This document shows positions 63,527-64,000 of a stretch of DNA of 64,000 bases, piece by piece. The stretch spans positions 8,249-72,248 of the forward strand of contig PYJA01000015.1 of assembly GCA_003635185.1 (NCBI GenBank), given 5' to 3'. The position numbers and the translations under genes are program-made. Source of the DNA: Candidatus Poribacteria bacterium. Its GTDB lineage: Bacteria > Poribacteria > WGA-4E > WGA-3G. Under the pieces are notes generated by a model that did not search any database, was not told where the DNA came from, and saw only the letters and a program-made list of their open reading frames with translations. How positions within the stretch are numbered: the first letter of the stretch is position 1; each line of letters opens with the position of its first letter.

Positions 63527-64000
63527 CTACGGAGGAGTTAGCATTGCGGCAATGTCTTTTGGTAGTTTGACATTATGTTTCTGTTCAAAAACTTCAACGT
63601 TTTCGTAGTCTTTACCAAAGTTATCAATGATATTTTCTTGGAGTTCTATGGCATTTGTCAGATCTATTTTGGCTTTTTCCCAATTCTGCAAGTGTACAAA
63701 CGCCATCCCGCGATTGTAATACGTCTCAGTTAATTCAGGTTTACGTTTTATGGCCTCGTCATAGTCTTTGATAGCAAGTTCATACTCACCTTTCTCGGAA
63801 AAAGCATTCCCTCTATTATTATAGGGGCGGTAAAGGTCTGGCCTCAACTCAATTGCCTTACTATAGTCTTTAATAGCAAAATCAAATTCCTTTTTTTCGT
63901 AGAAAACTAAACCTCGATTGTAATATGCATAAGCAAAGCTTGAATCAAGTTTTATAGCTGTGTTGTAGTCTTGCATAGCCCGATCTATCTCACCTTTGAG
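63527..64000 (-). CDS. TPR repeat protein, C-terminal part (cut by right edge)
   Basis: The frame is open from 64000 and ends with TAG at 63527, so about 157 residues of the C-terminus are visible. At least four TPR-like units can be seen: DYNTAIKLDSSFAYAYYNRG, DYSKAIELRPDLYRPYNNRG, DYDEAIKRKPELTETYYNRG, and DLTNAIELQENI. The tail ends KLPKDIAAMLTPP. TPRs mediate protein contacts; no partner is visible. The true start is beyond the window, and an apparent ATG at 63976 is inside the repeat series. Confidence 0.85.
   Translation of the reverse strand, partial: LKGEIDRAMQDYNTAIKLDSSFAYAYYNRGLVFYEKKEFDFAIKDYSKAIELRPDLYRPYNNRGNAFSEKGEYELAIKDYDEAIKRKPELTETYYNRGMAFVHLQNWEKAKIDLTNAIELQENIIDNFGKDYENVEVFEQKHNVKLPKDIAAMLTPP

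Overview
The window looks like a chromosomal segment of a diderm bacterium, most likely Candidatus Poribacteria or a close relative. That placement is inference from gene content. The window mixes phytanoyl-CoA dioxygenase-like and enolase-superfamily enzymes, a ThuA-LamG secreted protein, an M81 (MlrC-type) protein, DUF6785/6784 and DUF6807 proteins, and many small dispersed inverted-repeat elements. TamB, an Omp85 protein and an LpxL-like acyltransferase show an outer membrane. A selenocysteine-containing SelD shows that UGA is read as Sec.

Layout: an IS630-type transposase is cut by the left edge. Next, on the minus strand, come a large secreted ThuA/LamG/propeller protein, a YWTD propeller lipoprotein-like protein, a PhyH + enolase-superfamily pair, and an ABC exporter with its DUF1854 partner. 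At 12.2-17.8 kb (minus strand) lies a defence-type cluster: a ZorA-like motor protein, a ZorB-like OmpA protein, an HNH nuclease, an AAA ATPase fused to a PD-(D/E)XK nuclease, and an HNH-WYL fusion. An M81 protein follows. From 19.8 to 37.8 kb the plus strand carries mostly housekeeping genes: a MESH1-like HD hydrolase, a DUF6197 protein, selD, pyrE, a YmdB-type phosphodiesterase, xseA-xseB-dxs, tlyA, tamB and an Omp85 gene.

From 37.8 to 45.1 kb the minus strand encodes a BMP/nucleoside-type ABC importer (two permeases and a double ATPase), a DUF6807 protein and an S9 peptidase. The plus strand then resumes with an LpxL-like acyltransferase, a C-terminal processing protease, a DUF6785 membrane protein and a lone Fbp/Pot-type ATPase. 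A type I-B-like CRISPR effector operon (cas8-cas7-cas5-cas3) behind a strong promoter occupies 51.3-57.2 kb. No cas6, cas1, cas2, cas4 or repeat array is visible in the window. A galactonate dehydratase-like gene, a second ABC/DUF1854 pair joined to a DUF4159 gene, a RipA-like membrane protein and a TPR protein (cut by the right edge) finish the window.

Intergenic space is rich in MITE-like elements. They share terminal sequences but carry interchangeable palindromic cores, and at least one is nested in another. The most notable systems are the extended Zorya-like locus, the Sec-SelD gene whose true 5' part is hidden by its UGA codon, and the minimal type I-B effector operon.
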